Assembly: GCA_014281115.1 (NCBI GenBank)
Contig: JACONQ010000001.1
Coordinates: 3,348,001-3,412,000, forward strand
From: Laburnicola sp. R22_1
Taxonomy: Eukaryota; Ascomycota; Dothideomycetes; Pleosporales; Didymosphaeriaceae
DNA: 64,000 nt
Reading direction: 5' to 3'
Shown: piece after piece, positions 1 to 10,956 of the stretch
How the letters are laid out: every line of letters begins with the position of its first letter
Numbering within the stretch: the stretch's first letter is position 1
Position numbers and translations under genes: made by a program
The notes under the pieces: model-generated
Seen by the model: the letters and a program-made list of their open reading frames with translations, nothing else
Databases searched by the model: none
What the model was told of the DNA's origin: nothing

Positions 1-282
1 ACTTCGCTTACCCTCTATCACGTTCTCCTGTGATAGTTGACTAGCAATCTCCTCTCGTCGCTTTGCGTTGTTTGTTGTTCGATTTAGCTCTTCTCCCTCT
101 GGAGCTAGAGCGTAGCCTTTCCCCCAGCCTGTGTCGTCTAGTGACTGGCGCAGTCCGTGCTTCTCTAGCGTCTCTTCTGGAGTCATAAGAGCTAGTTGAG
201 TATCCTCAATCTCAGCCTCGGATTCAGAGTCAAACTCAAGCTCTAGCTTAGGCTCATAGGAATAGTCTTCTGGTGTGGACAG

Positions 283-2907
283 CTAATCGATCAATATGTC
301 GCTGTGATCAGGCGTCTCCTCGATGTCGAGCACCTCTGCTGCCTCACGAATATAACTCTTCTCTGCGTACTTTTCTTGCTCATCGTAGAGCTTGCCTCGC
401 AGGAAGACAACGTCTCGAGTTCGTATGACTCGTCCGATTGTCGGTAACCATACTCGAAATATGTTGGTTGAATCGAAGCCTACTAGGTGGCCGATCAGAG
501 CTCGAGATTTGAGCTTGTCTCCCCTAGGTAGCTTCTTGTTGAGCACATACGCTCTCGCTCCGATCACCTCAAGGTGAGCGACTGATGGCTTCACTCCCTT
601 GACTTTGGTGTACGGGCATTCCCATCGTATCGCTTCGGTTGGTGTACGATTGAGTAGATATATAGCTGACATAACGCACTCGTTGGCGTACGCCTTCGGT
701 AGGCCTGCGTGTAGGCGTATAGCTCTGCCTCGAATTATAATAGATTTGCCTGCGCGTTCGATGGCTCCGCTCTGAGCTTCTGTAGCTCTAGCCTCGATAG
801 CGATTCCGAGATCTCTACAGAGCTCTAGCAGCTCGATATATCCAGTCTCCATGTCCAGCCTTACGATAATAACTTGACTCTGGAATTGCCGCTTTATCTT
901 GGCCAGTAATCGCTTAAAGACCTTTGTTAGAGTAGCCTTTATCTTATCTAGTATACAGCATCCTTCATGCCACTTTGTGTATTGATCGAAAGCATAAAAT
1001 AGGTATCAATCGCCATTGTAGCAGCGCTCTCCTCGCTCTAGGAGCTGTATCAGATCTATGCTAATACGCTCGAACGGTCGAGTCGCTGGTTCTTAAGGTG
1101 GCCTTCAACTAACAATCTTCGTCAGCTTTAACTGTATACACGTCTCACAGTCCTTCCACTTCAGTGCTTGGCCATCTGTGATATATAGGCCTTCGACGTT
1201 CTTAGGCAGGTGCTTAATCGCCTCTCTGCCAGCGTGACCCCACATAACATGTGCTTCCTCTGCAGTCAACTGCAGTAGCTTCTTAGGCTCGTATAAAGGC
1301 TTCTTGCGGGCGTGTGCTGAGGCTGCAAGTAGAGGGCTAGCGTCTGGTCTCTTCATGCCTTCAGCGTCTATCAACCAGTGTCCGCCGGTATAGTTGAGCT
1401 TGCAAATAACGTTCTTCCAGCTCTTCTGGTATAAGCAGTCTCGTCCTAAGTCGAAATGAATGCCTATTGATCGACAGCGTGACAGGCCAACGACGTTAGT
1501 AAGAAATCCTAGGACATAGGCGACGTATGTGAGCTCTATCTGCTCCGTGCCTCTAGGCGTGTTGATAAGTAGGATAACATCTCCCCACTCGTGTATTAAT
1601 AGCTCTTGATCTCCAGCCTTAATAACTTCACCTATCCCATCAGCTCGCTTCTTCCAACTATAGGCTCTGCTGTTGGTGACGTGTGTGTTTGATCCTGGAT
1701 CCAGAATCCATCGATTGATCAGACTCGGCTTAACTATCTGCTTGCTTGCGCAGTCTGAGCTCATTGTGAGCTGCGATACATGACTGTTCAATACGTCATG
1801 CGTAGGTCTGTGATTATTAAACTGTCGAGGTGCTGTCAAGACTGCAGACGCTGCCAGTTCTGCCTAGTCTCTAGTATTCGTCGCGCTCCTATTCGCTTTG
1901 AGTGCTGCCTTTATAGCTCCTCCAAATGATGATCGGCTTACTATAGCCTTATCAAATCGTTCTTGTATCTCAGGTTTAGGTATCCATCCTTGAGGCTTGC
2001 CCTTCGCTCCTAGATACCAGCAGTCCTTAAATCGATGATTGAGACCACATATACACTTAGGCTTCTTATCTTGAGTCTTTTCTTTCTTCTCTATTGCCTG
2101 TGGCTCGTCGGTGCTGATGCCTAGTGTGGCAAAGGTGCCGAGCGATGACGCTACTGGTCTCGTCGAACGCCAGTACATGGTGAATTGAGCGATAAGGTCG
2201 TGTATGCTCTTAACAGCCTGTCCCTGGATCTGTGCTTCAAATAGATTGGCTTGCTAAGTAGTTGCCCATGTGTCGTCAAGTCCTTTAACTGCGAGTAGAA
2301 AATCGCGCTGTGCTCGCGGCGATGTCACGTCGGGTAGGTTCGCTGCCTCGCACAGACGTACAACATGTAGCCACTCATCTAGCCAGGTATCAATATTGTT
2401 GCGGGGTCGGCTCTGCAGTTGCCGATACTTTGCTAGAAGCTGCAGCTCCCTCTCAGCCGTTGATGGGCAGAGGTGCTTCTTGAGCCTCTTTAGTCGAGCG
2501 TACGCTGTATCGTCGCTCTGGATCAGGTGTATGTGGCGGCGGCTGATCGTTCGGCCGATCTCCTGGGTAAAGTCGTCCAACGCTTTCCTCTTAATCGTAT
2601 ATCTAGCCAAGGCTCGATCGTAGCCTCTCTCCGCCTGCTGGTATCGCTGGAACTCCTCAGTCGTCATGTCTTTCAGCACGACGCCGGTATCCTGCTCTGT
2701 CCCCTCATGGTAGTGCTCTGGTATCACGGGCACTGGCTCCTCAAGCTGTTCGAGTGCCGCCTCGTCAAGATCCAGGTTAACCATAGGCCAGAGGTGATTT
2801 CGATTCGCGCTATCCTTACGTAGGAAGATCCATTCTTCCCAATCTGCCGGCTTCTCAAGTATAACCGTCGTCCTCGTAACCAGTCCATCTAGCTCGGTCG
2901 TAGGCAT
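283..2907 (-). pseudogene. copia gag-pol polyprotein, nonsense-mutated
   Basis: Gag lies at 2907-2254, with a CIC..H....C zinc knuckle at about 2178-1864. The block 1839-1105 contains the protease motif WILDPGSNTHVTN and the GAG-pre-integrase region with MWGHAG and CETC. The block 1005-283 contains the integrase core, with FDQYTKWHEGC, an IELLELCRDLGI stretch and NECVMSAIYLLNRTPT. All blocks are in one frame but are separated by stops at 2254 (TAG), 1864 (TAG), 1105 (TGA), 1093 (TAA), 1006 (TGA) and 283 (TAG). No frameshift is needed between them. Point nonsense changes in an otherwise open frame suggest RIP rather than slow indel decay. The element cannot encode a working polyprotein. Confidence 0.9.
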
Positions 2908-3099
2908 CTTGCTCTATCAGCTCCTAGAAGGGCTCTCTTCGGTAATAGAACGCGTGCTCGAGGCTCGGTAAGGTAGCTTGGTGACGTAGCTCTGTTGACA
3001 GCTTGTCAACAGCTCCTCAGCAGCTCGTCAGTACGCGTGCAGTAGCTAATACAGCGTTTGAAGTCGATAGCCAGGTGCTCAGCAGCTGCAGTGGTCAAA

Positions 3100-3120
3100 G
3101 TCGACAGCCGGGCTCATAAC
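3100..3120 (-). other. Retrotransposon primer-binding site (half-tRNA iMet type)
   Basis: Immediately after the LTR the minus strand reads GTTATGAGCCCGGCTG. This complements the anticodon stem-loop of initiator tRNA-Met (GGGCUCAUAAC), not a tRNA 3' end. Drosophila copia and some fungal copia elements prime from such an internal iMet fragment. The match is seen in the sequence; the priming mode is inferred. Confidence 0.75.
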
Positions 3121-3312
3121 TGTGGGCGGGCAGGCATATAAGGCATATGAGGACAACAAGCTGTATTGCTATCTGCAGAAAAGAGTGTGTGGAGTGAGGA
3201 GTCTACCGAGGAAGAAAGGAGAGGGCAAGAGCTTTATCTTGAGGATAGTGGTCTGTGCACCTAGATGGAACCTTCTACACACACCACCTCTGACGTAAGT
3301 CACGTGGCTACA
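3121..3312 (-). repeat. 5' LTR of the copia element, 192 bp, TG..CA
   Basis: On the minus strand it begins TGTAGCCACGTGACTTACG and ends GCCCGCCCACA. A near-identical copy of exactly the same length lies alone at 50306-50497 in the opposite orientation, which fixes both ends. On the minus strand the end at 3121 is followed directly by the primer-binding site. Confidence 0.93.
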
Positions 3313-3485
3313 AAAGATGAACCAGAACTCAGAGATTACACAAACAGAATATCCGTTGCCCGCTGGAACATACTCTCGGGGGCACTCTTTACCATTGCCG
3401 ACAAATTCCAGAACATCCCGCACATGAAACAAGACCCAGAAAGATGTTATACTTGAGCAAGCTATCGGCTTCCTCTGATCGGACG

Positions 3486-4223
3486 TCAACTGTAGTCGAC
3501 CGCATACTCGATATTCCAGCTCTCGAGAGACTCTAGCCCTAGATACGTATTAATCTCGTGTCGACTGTCGTAGCAGCCGGGCCCTGGGCCAAGCTGGGTC
3601 TTCATCCAAGCAGCTGCAAACTTCTCCTTCACAACAAGTATAATCTTGGCATGAGCATAGGATAAAAGATCTTCTCCTCCATGCTCCAACCGAACCTGGC
3701 TGATTACGTTGCGCCGGATCCAACGCAGCAACTGTGAATGATCGTTGTTCACGAACTGTTCCAGACCTCGGGCTTCGTCTTCATTGACGCTTGTCAGATG
3801 CTCAAATTTAACCCGCAAGTTAGGATATCGGAGCTTGTGTTTTAACAACAACAACAAGTCGCGATGGTTCATCTCGTCCTCGTGGAGAAACACTCTGAGT
3901 TTGTATTCGGTCTCATCGCAGGCCATTTCCTTGTTCATCCGGGTTGGATAGAATGTTCGGACATATTTGTCGAGATTGCACAGCGGGATCCGGTGCGCTT
4001 TCATCCAGCATAGGCGGAACTCACTCCGGATTTGGGCGCACGATTGCACCAGACCGGTATACGGGATTGGTGTCTGGAGCCCGCCAATAATCCCTCGTTT
4101 AATTCCAATTAATCGTGCGTAGGCGAGTCTCTTCCGCTGTTGCTCTTTGTGGAAAGTGCTCGTTGGAAACCTCAGATTGGTCTCATTGAAAGCGATTTCA
4201 TAGATGCGATTTCTTAGTTCTGA
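3486..4223 (-). pseudogene. Decayed F-box-like (LRNRIYE motif) hypothetical protein
   Basis: The minus-strand frame from 4223 to 3486 reads SELRNRIYEIAF and then a 187-residue stretch from the Met at 4049. The LPxELRNxIYE motif opens many short F-box-like proteins of Dothideomycetes. A TGA (4224-4226) lies just before the motif, and no ATG or good acceptor precedes it, so the N-terminus is missing or split off. The gene lies about 170 bp from the copia LTR. It could still be a spliced gene with an upstream first exon that I could not find. Function is not known. Confidence 0.45.
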
Positions 4224-5432
4224 TCAAGGTCAGTCTCGAATATGGAGTGTTGATATCATGCTATGCTTACCGGCAGGCAGATCTAGGAACCGGAAAGGAA
4301 GAAATGAAGTAGTCTCGGTCTGCGGGCGTTTCGCAAGCGACTCGAGTGGGAGGTCGCTGCGGCCTCGTTTGATCCTTCTCCTGGTCGCGGCTGCGTCAAC
4401 TGCCTTCGCCTGACTCTCGCACGACCTGAATCATCACCGTTAGTGCTGAAACCGGCTTTAAAAGAGCTACCTAGTACTGCAGGACACGAACATGATGATG
4501 TTCCAAGAAGGGACAGTTGAGGTGGCGGTTGTGGGGTGCGGTGTCCGCAGATGCGAGGTGGTGAGGTGCTGTGAAGTGAGATGTCGGAAGAAGAAATCAA
4601 TTAGCGGCAAACGGAGTGTGAGCGGCGAGCTGTCATGTTACACGGCACGTGGCGGGGAAATCCGGCGCACGCTTCTGGGAAAGTGACTGCTCCTCGCATC
4701 CAGGCAGCGACTGATCGAATAATAGTGATTACGCTCTATTGCCAGTCCTGAGCCAACTAGTTTAGTTTTCACTGTGATTCGGCGAAGATGAGGTAGGCTG
4801 TGGTGCAGTTCTGATTACCGCTTATTCACCGCCTCGCGTGGTCCGATGACATCGTGTTCTAGTGCACGGCCTCCCCAGGCTATCATACAGTCATTGCAAC
4901 ATCTGTCCATACTTGAGATGATATTTCCAGAATATAATGATAATACAGTTATCTCATACGCGTCCGGCCCCTGGAGCACGTCAACTGGTATTGCTTCAAA
5001 GATGACGGTCGCAAGGACCAGACATTTCGAAACTGGGTCGTGCATACTACCTCTGAGCTGCATCATTAAGTGGGTCCCTTTCCATGCTGTGCAACCTTGC
5101 CGTGTTTGCTGCTTTCTCTCAATCCATCTGGCCACCTTTCAGCTTGCCTACGAGACACTCTGCAGCCAGAGCTGCACGCTTCAGTCCACATTATCTACAC
5201 GATACGTTGGAATATTTATGTTTAACATCCAGACACACGGTAGGTGAGATACTCCGAGAATTTAACGAAGACACCATTGACGGAGACAGACCTATATTTT
5301 CGTGCGCCACATCCTAAGCTGGTACGCTGCATCCTGAGCTGTCCGAATTTCACGCTTTCTGTGCTTTCGATTCACACGGAGAAAGTAACGATTCTGTCCA
5401 GTGTCTTCCCATCCCAAGATATCCAGTCAACC
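4224..5432. other. Intergenic, no supported gene
   Basis: Only short overlapping open frames without splice-consistent extension or recognisable motifs are present. The last few hundred bases are probably the promoter and leader of the gene starting at 5433. Confidence 0.4.
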
Positions 5433-7317
5433 ATGGCCTCAGTACACACTGAACAGCCCACCACCTCGACCGTCGACTTGACGCCCCCCGATATCATCCT
5501 TCGTGACCACCGAAAGAGCTCAGACGAGTGCGGTGGCTTGATTCCTGGAGAGCTCGTACTGACGTATGAAGCAAGTAGCACTAACTCATGTCTAAGCAAA
5601 AGCTGACACCAAGGCAGAAACTCACGAGCACAGCATTCGAAAACACGAGAGGACACGATCGGAGTGACTGGGTGGTTCAATTCCATCTAACATACGGCGA
5701 CCCTAAATGCTTCCTTCTGGAGGATGTCTGGAACAAGGGCGGATACTTCCAATCCAAGTACTTCAAGGAGGGCAAGTTACACCTTTCCGCGAAGTTTGAT
5801 AAGAAGCAGATGAAACAACAATCAGAAGACGGGGATGGGGAGGAAGACGAGGACGGAGAGGAAGAAGAAGACCAAGAGGTAGCAGAAGACCCAGACGAAG
5901 GACAGGGAGAAAAGACAGCGATTGAAGAGCAGCTGATAGGTGGGGAAGTCGAGGTTGAATCACAGCTAGTAACATTAAGGAAGAGAAAGAGAGGCGACTC
6001 TAATCTACCTCCTCGTCCCAGACCGGAACTCATAGATCTCACCTACGACTCTGATTCCGAGAACGAACACCTTGGGCACGACCCCTCAATGGCTCGCCGA
6101 CCCCAGGACAGACACCAGGTTGCCGAACTTGGTACAGTTGGTGACCCAGTGTCTCAGGATAGAATCGATACTTGTAAACAAGAGACCCACATCAATCCAC
6201 CAGAGGCCGAAGAAATTCCTCTTCTCCCAGACGAGGTTATCGCAAACTGGCAACGAGACTTCGACGCCGCCGTTATTGAAGCTGCAAATGGCAAGTGCGT
6301 CTGGGTGCGTAGTCCAGTCCTCAATCCCATCCACTTGAGACTGATGCAATATGAAAGGCTCCTCATAAGTATAAACTTTATCCACCAGTCCACAAGCGCC
6401 TCATACACGGCAAATACGGTGTCGAGGCAAAAGTTCCATGCGATACCTGCATGGAAGCCGGGTTCAAATGTCGTGTATACGCTGGGAACGTGCCTTGGCT
6501 ACAGAATGGAAGAGCCAAGGCGTGCGGCGGATGCTGCTTTCCCGAAAAGACCTGCAGCAAGGCTAGCTCGAAAGGTGCTTCGCCCACACTCCTAGGGCTT
6601 ATATGCCCGGTGACAGGGTGCCCTTCGTCAAGTGCGTATGCCCTACTGATCTGCACAGGCTAGCAGAATTCTATCAATGAAGGTAGCTAATAAGGATTAG
6701 AGAGGTATTCAAGAGAGACCTACCTGAAGCAACATGTTCTCAATTGCCACAAGTTCTCCGTCCATGCTACAATCCTTAGAGCCGTCTCGCAACAGAAAGT
6801 CATTTCGCTTCAACTTCCATTCATCAACGCCGACGAATTCAATCGTCACTTCGAGAACGCCTTTCTGTCAAATGCCACCGAGGGTAGATTTGGTCATCTT
6901 CCTGAGTTATTGTGGCCAGAACTCAAGCCAGAATACCGTACACGCGTAGCGCATGCAAAAATGATTGATGACGACAGATGGGGCGTCATATCCCCCAAGA
7001 GCTGCCAACATTGCAAAGATAAGCTCGTAACATGCATGGTATACCATCCAGACTGGAAGCGGCTTGTTAAAGAGAGGCCGATTCCAGACTACTGTGGAGA
7101 GTGCGCAAACGAAGGCGTCGAGTGTAACATTGGCGGCTACGCTTTCAACGATATCTTAGCTGGGGTTTCTGAATCGGGCGGTCATGGCAATGAAGATGGC
7201 AGTGCCATACATGAGGTGCCGGAAGATGTTGCAACTTGCAAGGGCAAATCATCTTCCCGAAGCGGATGTCTCACAAGTCCACACCACGCCAATCTAACAG
7301 GTGAACGATACCACTAG
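5433..7317 (+). CDS. Hypothetical protein with two Zn2Cys6-like cysteine clusters
   Basis: Proposed exons are 5433-5563, 5614-6304, 6358-6631 and 6701-7317 (about 570 aa). The first junction could also be 5555/5618. Intron 2 (GTGCGT..AAAG, 53 nt) and intron 3 (GTGCGT..GATTAG with CTAAT just upstream) keep the frame. Exon 2 holds a very acidic E/D-rich stretch (around 5820-5930) followed by RKRKRG, which looks like a nuclear localisation signal. Module 1 (6439-6555) and module 2 (7003-7125) have the same spacing, C-x2-C-x6-C-x17/19-C-x2-C-x6-C. This is the Gal4-type Zn2Cys6 spacing except for a longer middle loop. No basic DNA-contact region is obvious. A nuclear or nucleic-acid-binding role is inferred. 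I do not recognise the family; exon details are moderately sure. Confidence 0.6.
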
Positions 7318-7618
7318 CATCCCACAACTATGTCTTAACCAGAAGCCCCATACACGAACCGCTCATCCAGCACCGGACACTTCCCAACGATTTCACAATC
7401 ATCAACTCGCCTGTAACAACAACCAATAATCATAGCAAAAACACGAACAAGGACAAAAGCAGAACATCTACACGCCAATCTCAACCAACATACCCCATAT
7501 TCCCTTCGCAGGCGCCATACACACCAGGGAATAAGATTTTTTTTTCCAGTAAGACCAGGCAATCTTTGTGTACAAATGGGTGTTATTCGGAATTTCCATG
7601 CACCACTTCCGTTATCAT

Positions 7619-7737
7619 ATAGCAAAGAGGCACCTTGAAACGCTTTTCTGTGTCCACAACAGCAGGAGGGATAACTGCTATTATTGTAATCTTTTTATTA
7701 GAAACCTCTTAGTCGCAAAAAAAAAATAGCAAAGAGG
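7619..7737 (+). mobile_element. PolyA-tailed retroposon fragment (family A) with 12-bp target duplication
   Basis: The 95-bp insert 7631-7725 starts CACCTTGAAACGC and ends GTCGC plus an A-run. It is bounded by the perfect 12-bp duplication ATAGCAAAGAGG (7619-7630 and 7726-7737). A second copy lies at 58643-58761. A 3' A-tail plus a variable-length target duplication is typical of LINE-mobilised retroposons (SINE or 5'-truncated LINE). No coding sequence is present. Confidence 0.85.
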
Positions 7738-7754
7738 AGCTTGAGGCCTCCATT

Positions 7755-8001
7755 ATCCAATCCTTACATACAACTCCTAATAATCCTTCTTCCTACCGTC
7801 TCTTCACAACATTATCACATGAACATAAATATGCGTGAAGACAGAATATACTTTGTACTCGTCGTCACATGCAGAAAACCTTCATACATACCCTCATCGA
7901 TGCTACAAACCAAGCGTTCTCCGTCATCCAGTCCTTACATACAACCCCTAATAATCCGTCTCCCTACCGTCTCCTCACAGCATTATCACATCAGCATAAA
8001 T
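7755..8001 (+). repeat. Degenerate direct repeat, about 75 bp, two copies 172 bp apart
   Basis: Copies at about 7755-7830 and 7927-8001 share TCCTTACATACAAC, CCTACCGTCTC and CATTATCACAT, and differ mostly by C/T or G/A changes. A weaker third echo (GCTACAAACTAAGC, AAAATCCAGTCC) lies at about 8075-8150. They look like an old tandem duplication. Confidence 0.7.
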
Positions 8002-8870
8002 AGAAAATCATGGCAAACCTTTCGGTACACGGTAAAGCTGTGAGGGTGCTGAGAAACGCACTGAAAGACGTCTATGCTACAAACTAAGCCTACACCCAAC
8101 CATTTCTCGCTCACTCACTCTTGATACTCTTGCACCTAAAATCCAGTCCTAGTAATAACCTACAATCTCACAACATCAAAATGAGTAATATATCGAGGAC
8201 CTCTCTACCTACTCCAGCATACTCCGTATGCCCAACCAACCAACTTTTCAAAAACACACACACACTGCCTTCGAGGTACCTTAACCCAGCAGTAGGATAC
8301 ACACGTGATGCGTGCAACGCATCGTTCATTTTCAATCGAGGCTTCGGGATCGACCCTCCGCGCGCAGAAGACGAAGGATGAGTCCTTTACAAAGACAGGT
8401 GCAAGATTCCACCAAGGGGTGGAACGGCAAGAATGTAGTTTTGTGGAGGAGACTGCCGAACTGAAGAGTGACGAGTTCAAGACTAACTGATGTGAGTGGC
8501 AAGAAGACCAGGGATAGAGTCGCCTAACGCTGCCTGCTTTGAAAGTGACAGCTAATAGACGCAGCCTTTCTGTAACTCATGAGCGAAACTCTGTACTACA
8601 TTGAAGACAAGACAACGTCATGAATGGTCTGTTCGCTCTCAACCACAATGGGCACCATAGGCGTCACAAAGAACCCAATTGCTTTTGACCTGCCTCGGCG
8701 GCGCTTTTTGTCCGCCAAGGGCTTTCATTTCTCGTAGACTGAAGAAACATACACAGCCCGTAGGACTCCGAATCCTAGTCCCAAATGCATAGTTTGACCC
8801 ATCGAACCCTCATTCCTTCGCCGTCCGTGCCACATCATCCTTTACGTCCCAGCCTTCCTGAACCATGCGC
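8002..8870. other. Intergenic, no supported gene
   Basis: A short frame starting ATG AGT AAT at about 8180 overlaps other short frames on both strands and has no recognisable motif. The end near 8870 is the 3' flank of RPS11. Confidence 0.4.
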
Positions 8871-9542
8871 CTAAAACTTTTTGAACTGCTTGACGGCCTT
8901 TCCGGTTCGGGGAAGCACACGGAGGACGTTGAAACGGACAGTCTTGGAGAGAGGTCGGCACTGGCCAACGATGACCTGGTCACCAGGCTCGACACGGAAG
9001 GCGGGTGAGACGTGCGCGGCCATGTTCTTGTGGCGCCTCTCGTAACGGGAGTACTTGGGAACAAAGTGAAGGTACTCGCGGCGGATGACGAGGGTACCTG
9101 TATATAATTAGCGTACCGCTAAACCAACCCAACCACTATCTGCGCTGGAAATGCGCTTGGTTGGCGGGAAAGCGTATACGCACGGTGCATCTTGGTGGAC
9201 ACGACAGTGCCAGTAATGATACGGCCACGGATAGAGACCATACCAGTGAAAGGGCACTTCTTGTCGATGTAGGATCCCTCAATGGCGGTCTTGGGCGTGC
9301 GGAAGCCCAGACCCACGTCCTTATACCATCGCCTGTTGCGGGTGTTCTTGCGCGGGCCCGTGATCTTGTGATTCAGGAAGATGTGCGGCTACACGTTCGT
9401 ATCAGTATCGCGTATTTTGTGCGGTGGGTGCGAGTGGTAGTACCTGCTTCTGGAAAGCGCGCTCCGACTGGACACTGTTCCTCAATTAGCATGCGAAATC
9501 GATTGCAGGCGGTGCTGCGACGTACGTGAGCTCGGTGGCCAT
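8871..9542 (-). CDS. RPS11: 40S ribosomal protein S11 (uS17)
   Basis: Exons on the minus strand are 9542-9526, 9474-9444, 9388-9184 and 9097-8871, giving 159 aa, the usual length for eukaryotic uS17. The protein begins [16 protein letters not shown] and contains the signature blocks [33 protein letters not shown] and [19 protein letters not shown]. The product is a core component of the small ribosomal subunit that binds 18S rRNA. Very short first exons are typical of fungal ribosomal-protein genes. The start codon lies 338 bp from that of the divergent IFA38, suggesting a shared promoter region. Identification is secure. Confidence 0.97.
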
Positions 9543-9880
9543 GGTTGCGGTCGGGATATGTTGTCGGTCTGTTGGTGCGCGGTTGTCAAATGGGCAAAAT
9601 CGAAGTGCTCGCTAAGCGAAGTGCTTGGCAGGGTTGGTCGGAGAATCGTGCCGCCGCGCTCCGATGCTAGCCAATGGGAAGGTGCCTCGGCACCCCTCAG
9701 AGCTGCGAAGATGTTCGGCTTGGTGTGGTCGTCTCTCTCCCGAATCAGTTTTGCATCTTACAAATTCTCACTTAGTCCCCAGAAGCCCCTGTAGTTTCCC
9801 CATCGGAAGGTCGGCAAACAGCTGTCAACGCTTTTCTCTGCTGGAGAAATAGAACTACGTCCGACTCCCGCCAACCCACA

Positions 9881-10956
9881 ATGGAGACGATAAGACAGCT
9901 CACGGACCGACTAGGAGTTCAAGTCGAGTCCAACTCTTCCTTACTCCTAGTCTCATTCCTCTTGATCGCCGGTGCATTCACTGTCGCCGCACCAATCCTC
10001 AGCTTCATCCGTCTTTTCCTCAGCCTGTTCATACTGCCAGGCAAATCCGTAAGCTCTTCTACTTCGCTGCCCGACAAATAATCTAATCTCATCAGCCATC
10101 CTCCTATGGCCCCTGCGGCTCGTGGGCTCTCATAACCGGAGCCAGCGATGGCATCGGCAAAGAATTCGCCCTTTCCCTCGCCGCAAAAGGCTACAACCTC
10201 CTCCTCGTCTCGCGCACGCAGGCCAAGCTCGACACCCTCGCCTCAGAGATATCCTCCAAATATGGCCCAAAAATCTCGACGAAGACGCTGGCAATGGACT
10301 TCTCACAGAACAAGGACAGCGACTATGCGGCGCTACGCAAACTCATCGACGGCCTCGACATCAGCATCCTGATCAACAACGTCGGACTCAGCCATAGCAT
10401 TCCGGTGCCCTTTGTGGAGACGCCAGCGCAGGAAATGAACGACATCGTCGTCATCAATTGCATGGCTACGTTGAGGGTTACGCAGACTGTCGCCCCGGGC
10501 ATGGTGTCTCGCAAGCGCGGACTCATTCTCACCATGGCGTCTTTCGGTGGCTTTTTTCCTACACCTCTCCTGGCTACGTACTCGGGCAGCAAAGCTTTCC
10601 TCCAGCAATGGTCTACCGCCCTCGGGTCTGAAATGCAGCCCCATGGCGTGCACGTCCAGTGCGTACAGTCTCATCTCGTCACGACTGCCATGTCCAAGAT
10701 CCGCAAGTCGTCGGCTTTGGTGCCAAATCCACGCCAGTTTGTGCAAAGTGTTTTGGGCAAGCTTGGCCGGAGTGGTGGTGCACAGAATGTTGCTTTCACG
10801 AGCACGCCGTACTGGAGTCATGGGCTGATGCAGTGGTTCCTTTCGCGCTTCTTGGGTGAGAGGTCACACATTGTTGTGAAGGTCAATCGGGGTATGCACG
10901 AGGATATCAGGAAGCGGGCTTTGAGGAAGGCGGCTAGAGATGCAAAGAAGCAGTAA
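9881..10956 (+). CDS. IFA38: Very-long-chain 3-oxoacyl-CoA reductase
   Basis: Exons 9881-10048 and 10096-10956 (intron GTAAGC..TCAG, 47 nt) give 342 aa. The enzyme reduces 3-ketoacyl-CoA in the ER fatty-acid elongation cycle that feeds sphingolipid synthesis. A hydrophobic N-terminal segment (about residues 20-45) precedes a short-chain dehydrogenase fold. The NADPH motif TGASDGIG (about 70-77), NNVG (about 150) and the catalytic set Ser205 (MASFGG), Tyr218 and Lys222 (YSGSK) are all present. The C-terminus is lysine-rich (RDAKKQ), resembling a dilysine ER signal. The gene appears intact. Confidence 0.95.

Larger units (their letters stand above)
1..3312 (-). mobile_element. Ty1/copia LTR retrotransposon, 5' part, inactive, runs off the left edge
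   Basis: Reading from right to left on the minus strand, the element has an LTR (3121-3312), a primer-binding site abutting it, then gag, zinc knuckle, aspartic protease/GAG-pre-integrase and integrase regions in the copia order (integrase before reverse transcriptase). Reverse transcriptase, RNase H and the 3' LTR lie beyond base 1. All recognisable coding blocks lie in one reading frame but are cut by in-frame stops. The second target-site copy is not visible because the left end is outside. The five bases after the LTR are AAAGA (3313-3317). Confidence 0.93.

Noticed and set aside
4283..4600. 105-codon minus-strand frame upstream of the F-box-like fragment
   Set aside because: It does not splice in frame to the LRNRIYE region and is Ser/Arg-rich without motifs.
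6369..6388. GTATAA..CCAG as an intron in the twin-cluster gene
   Set aside because: Only about 20 nt long. The 6305-6357 intron restores frame with normal length.
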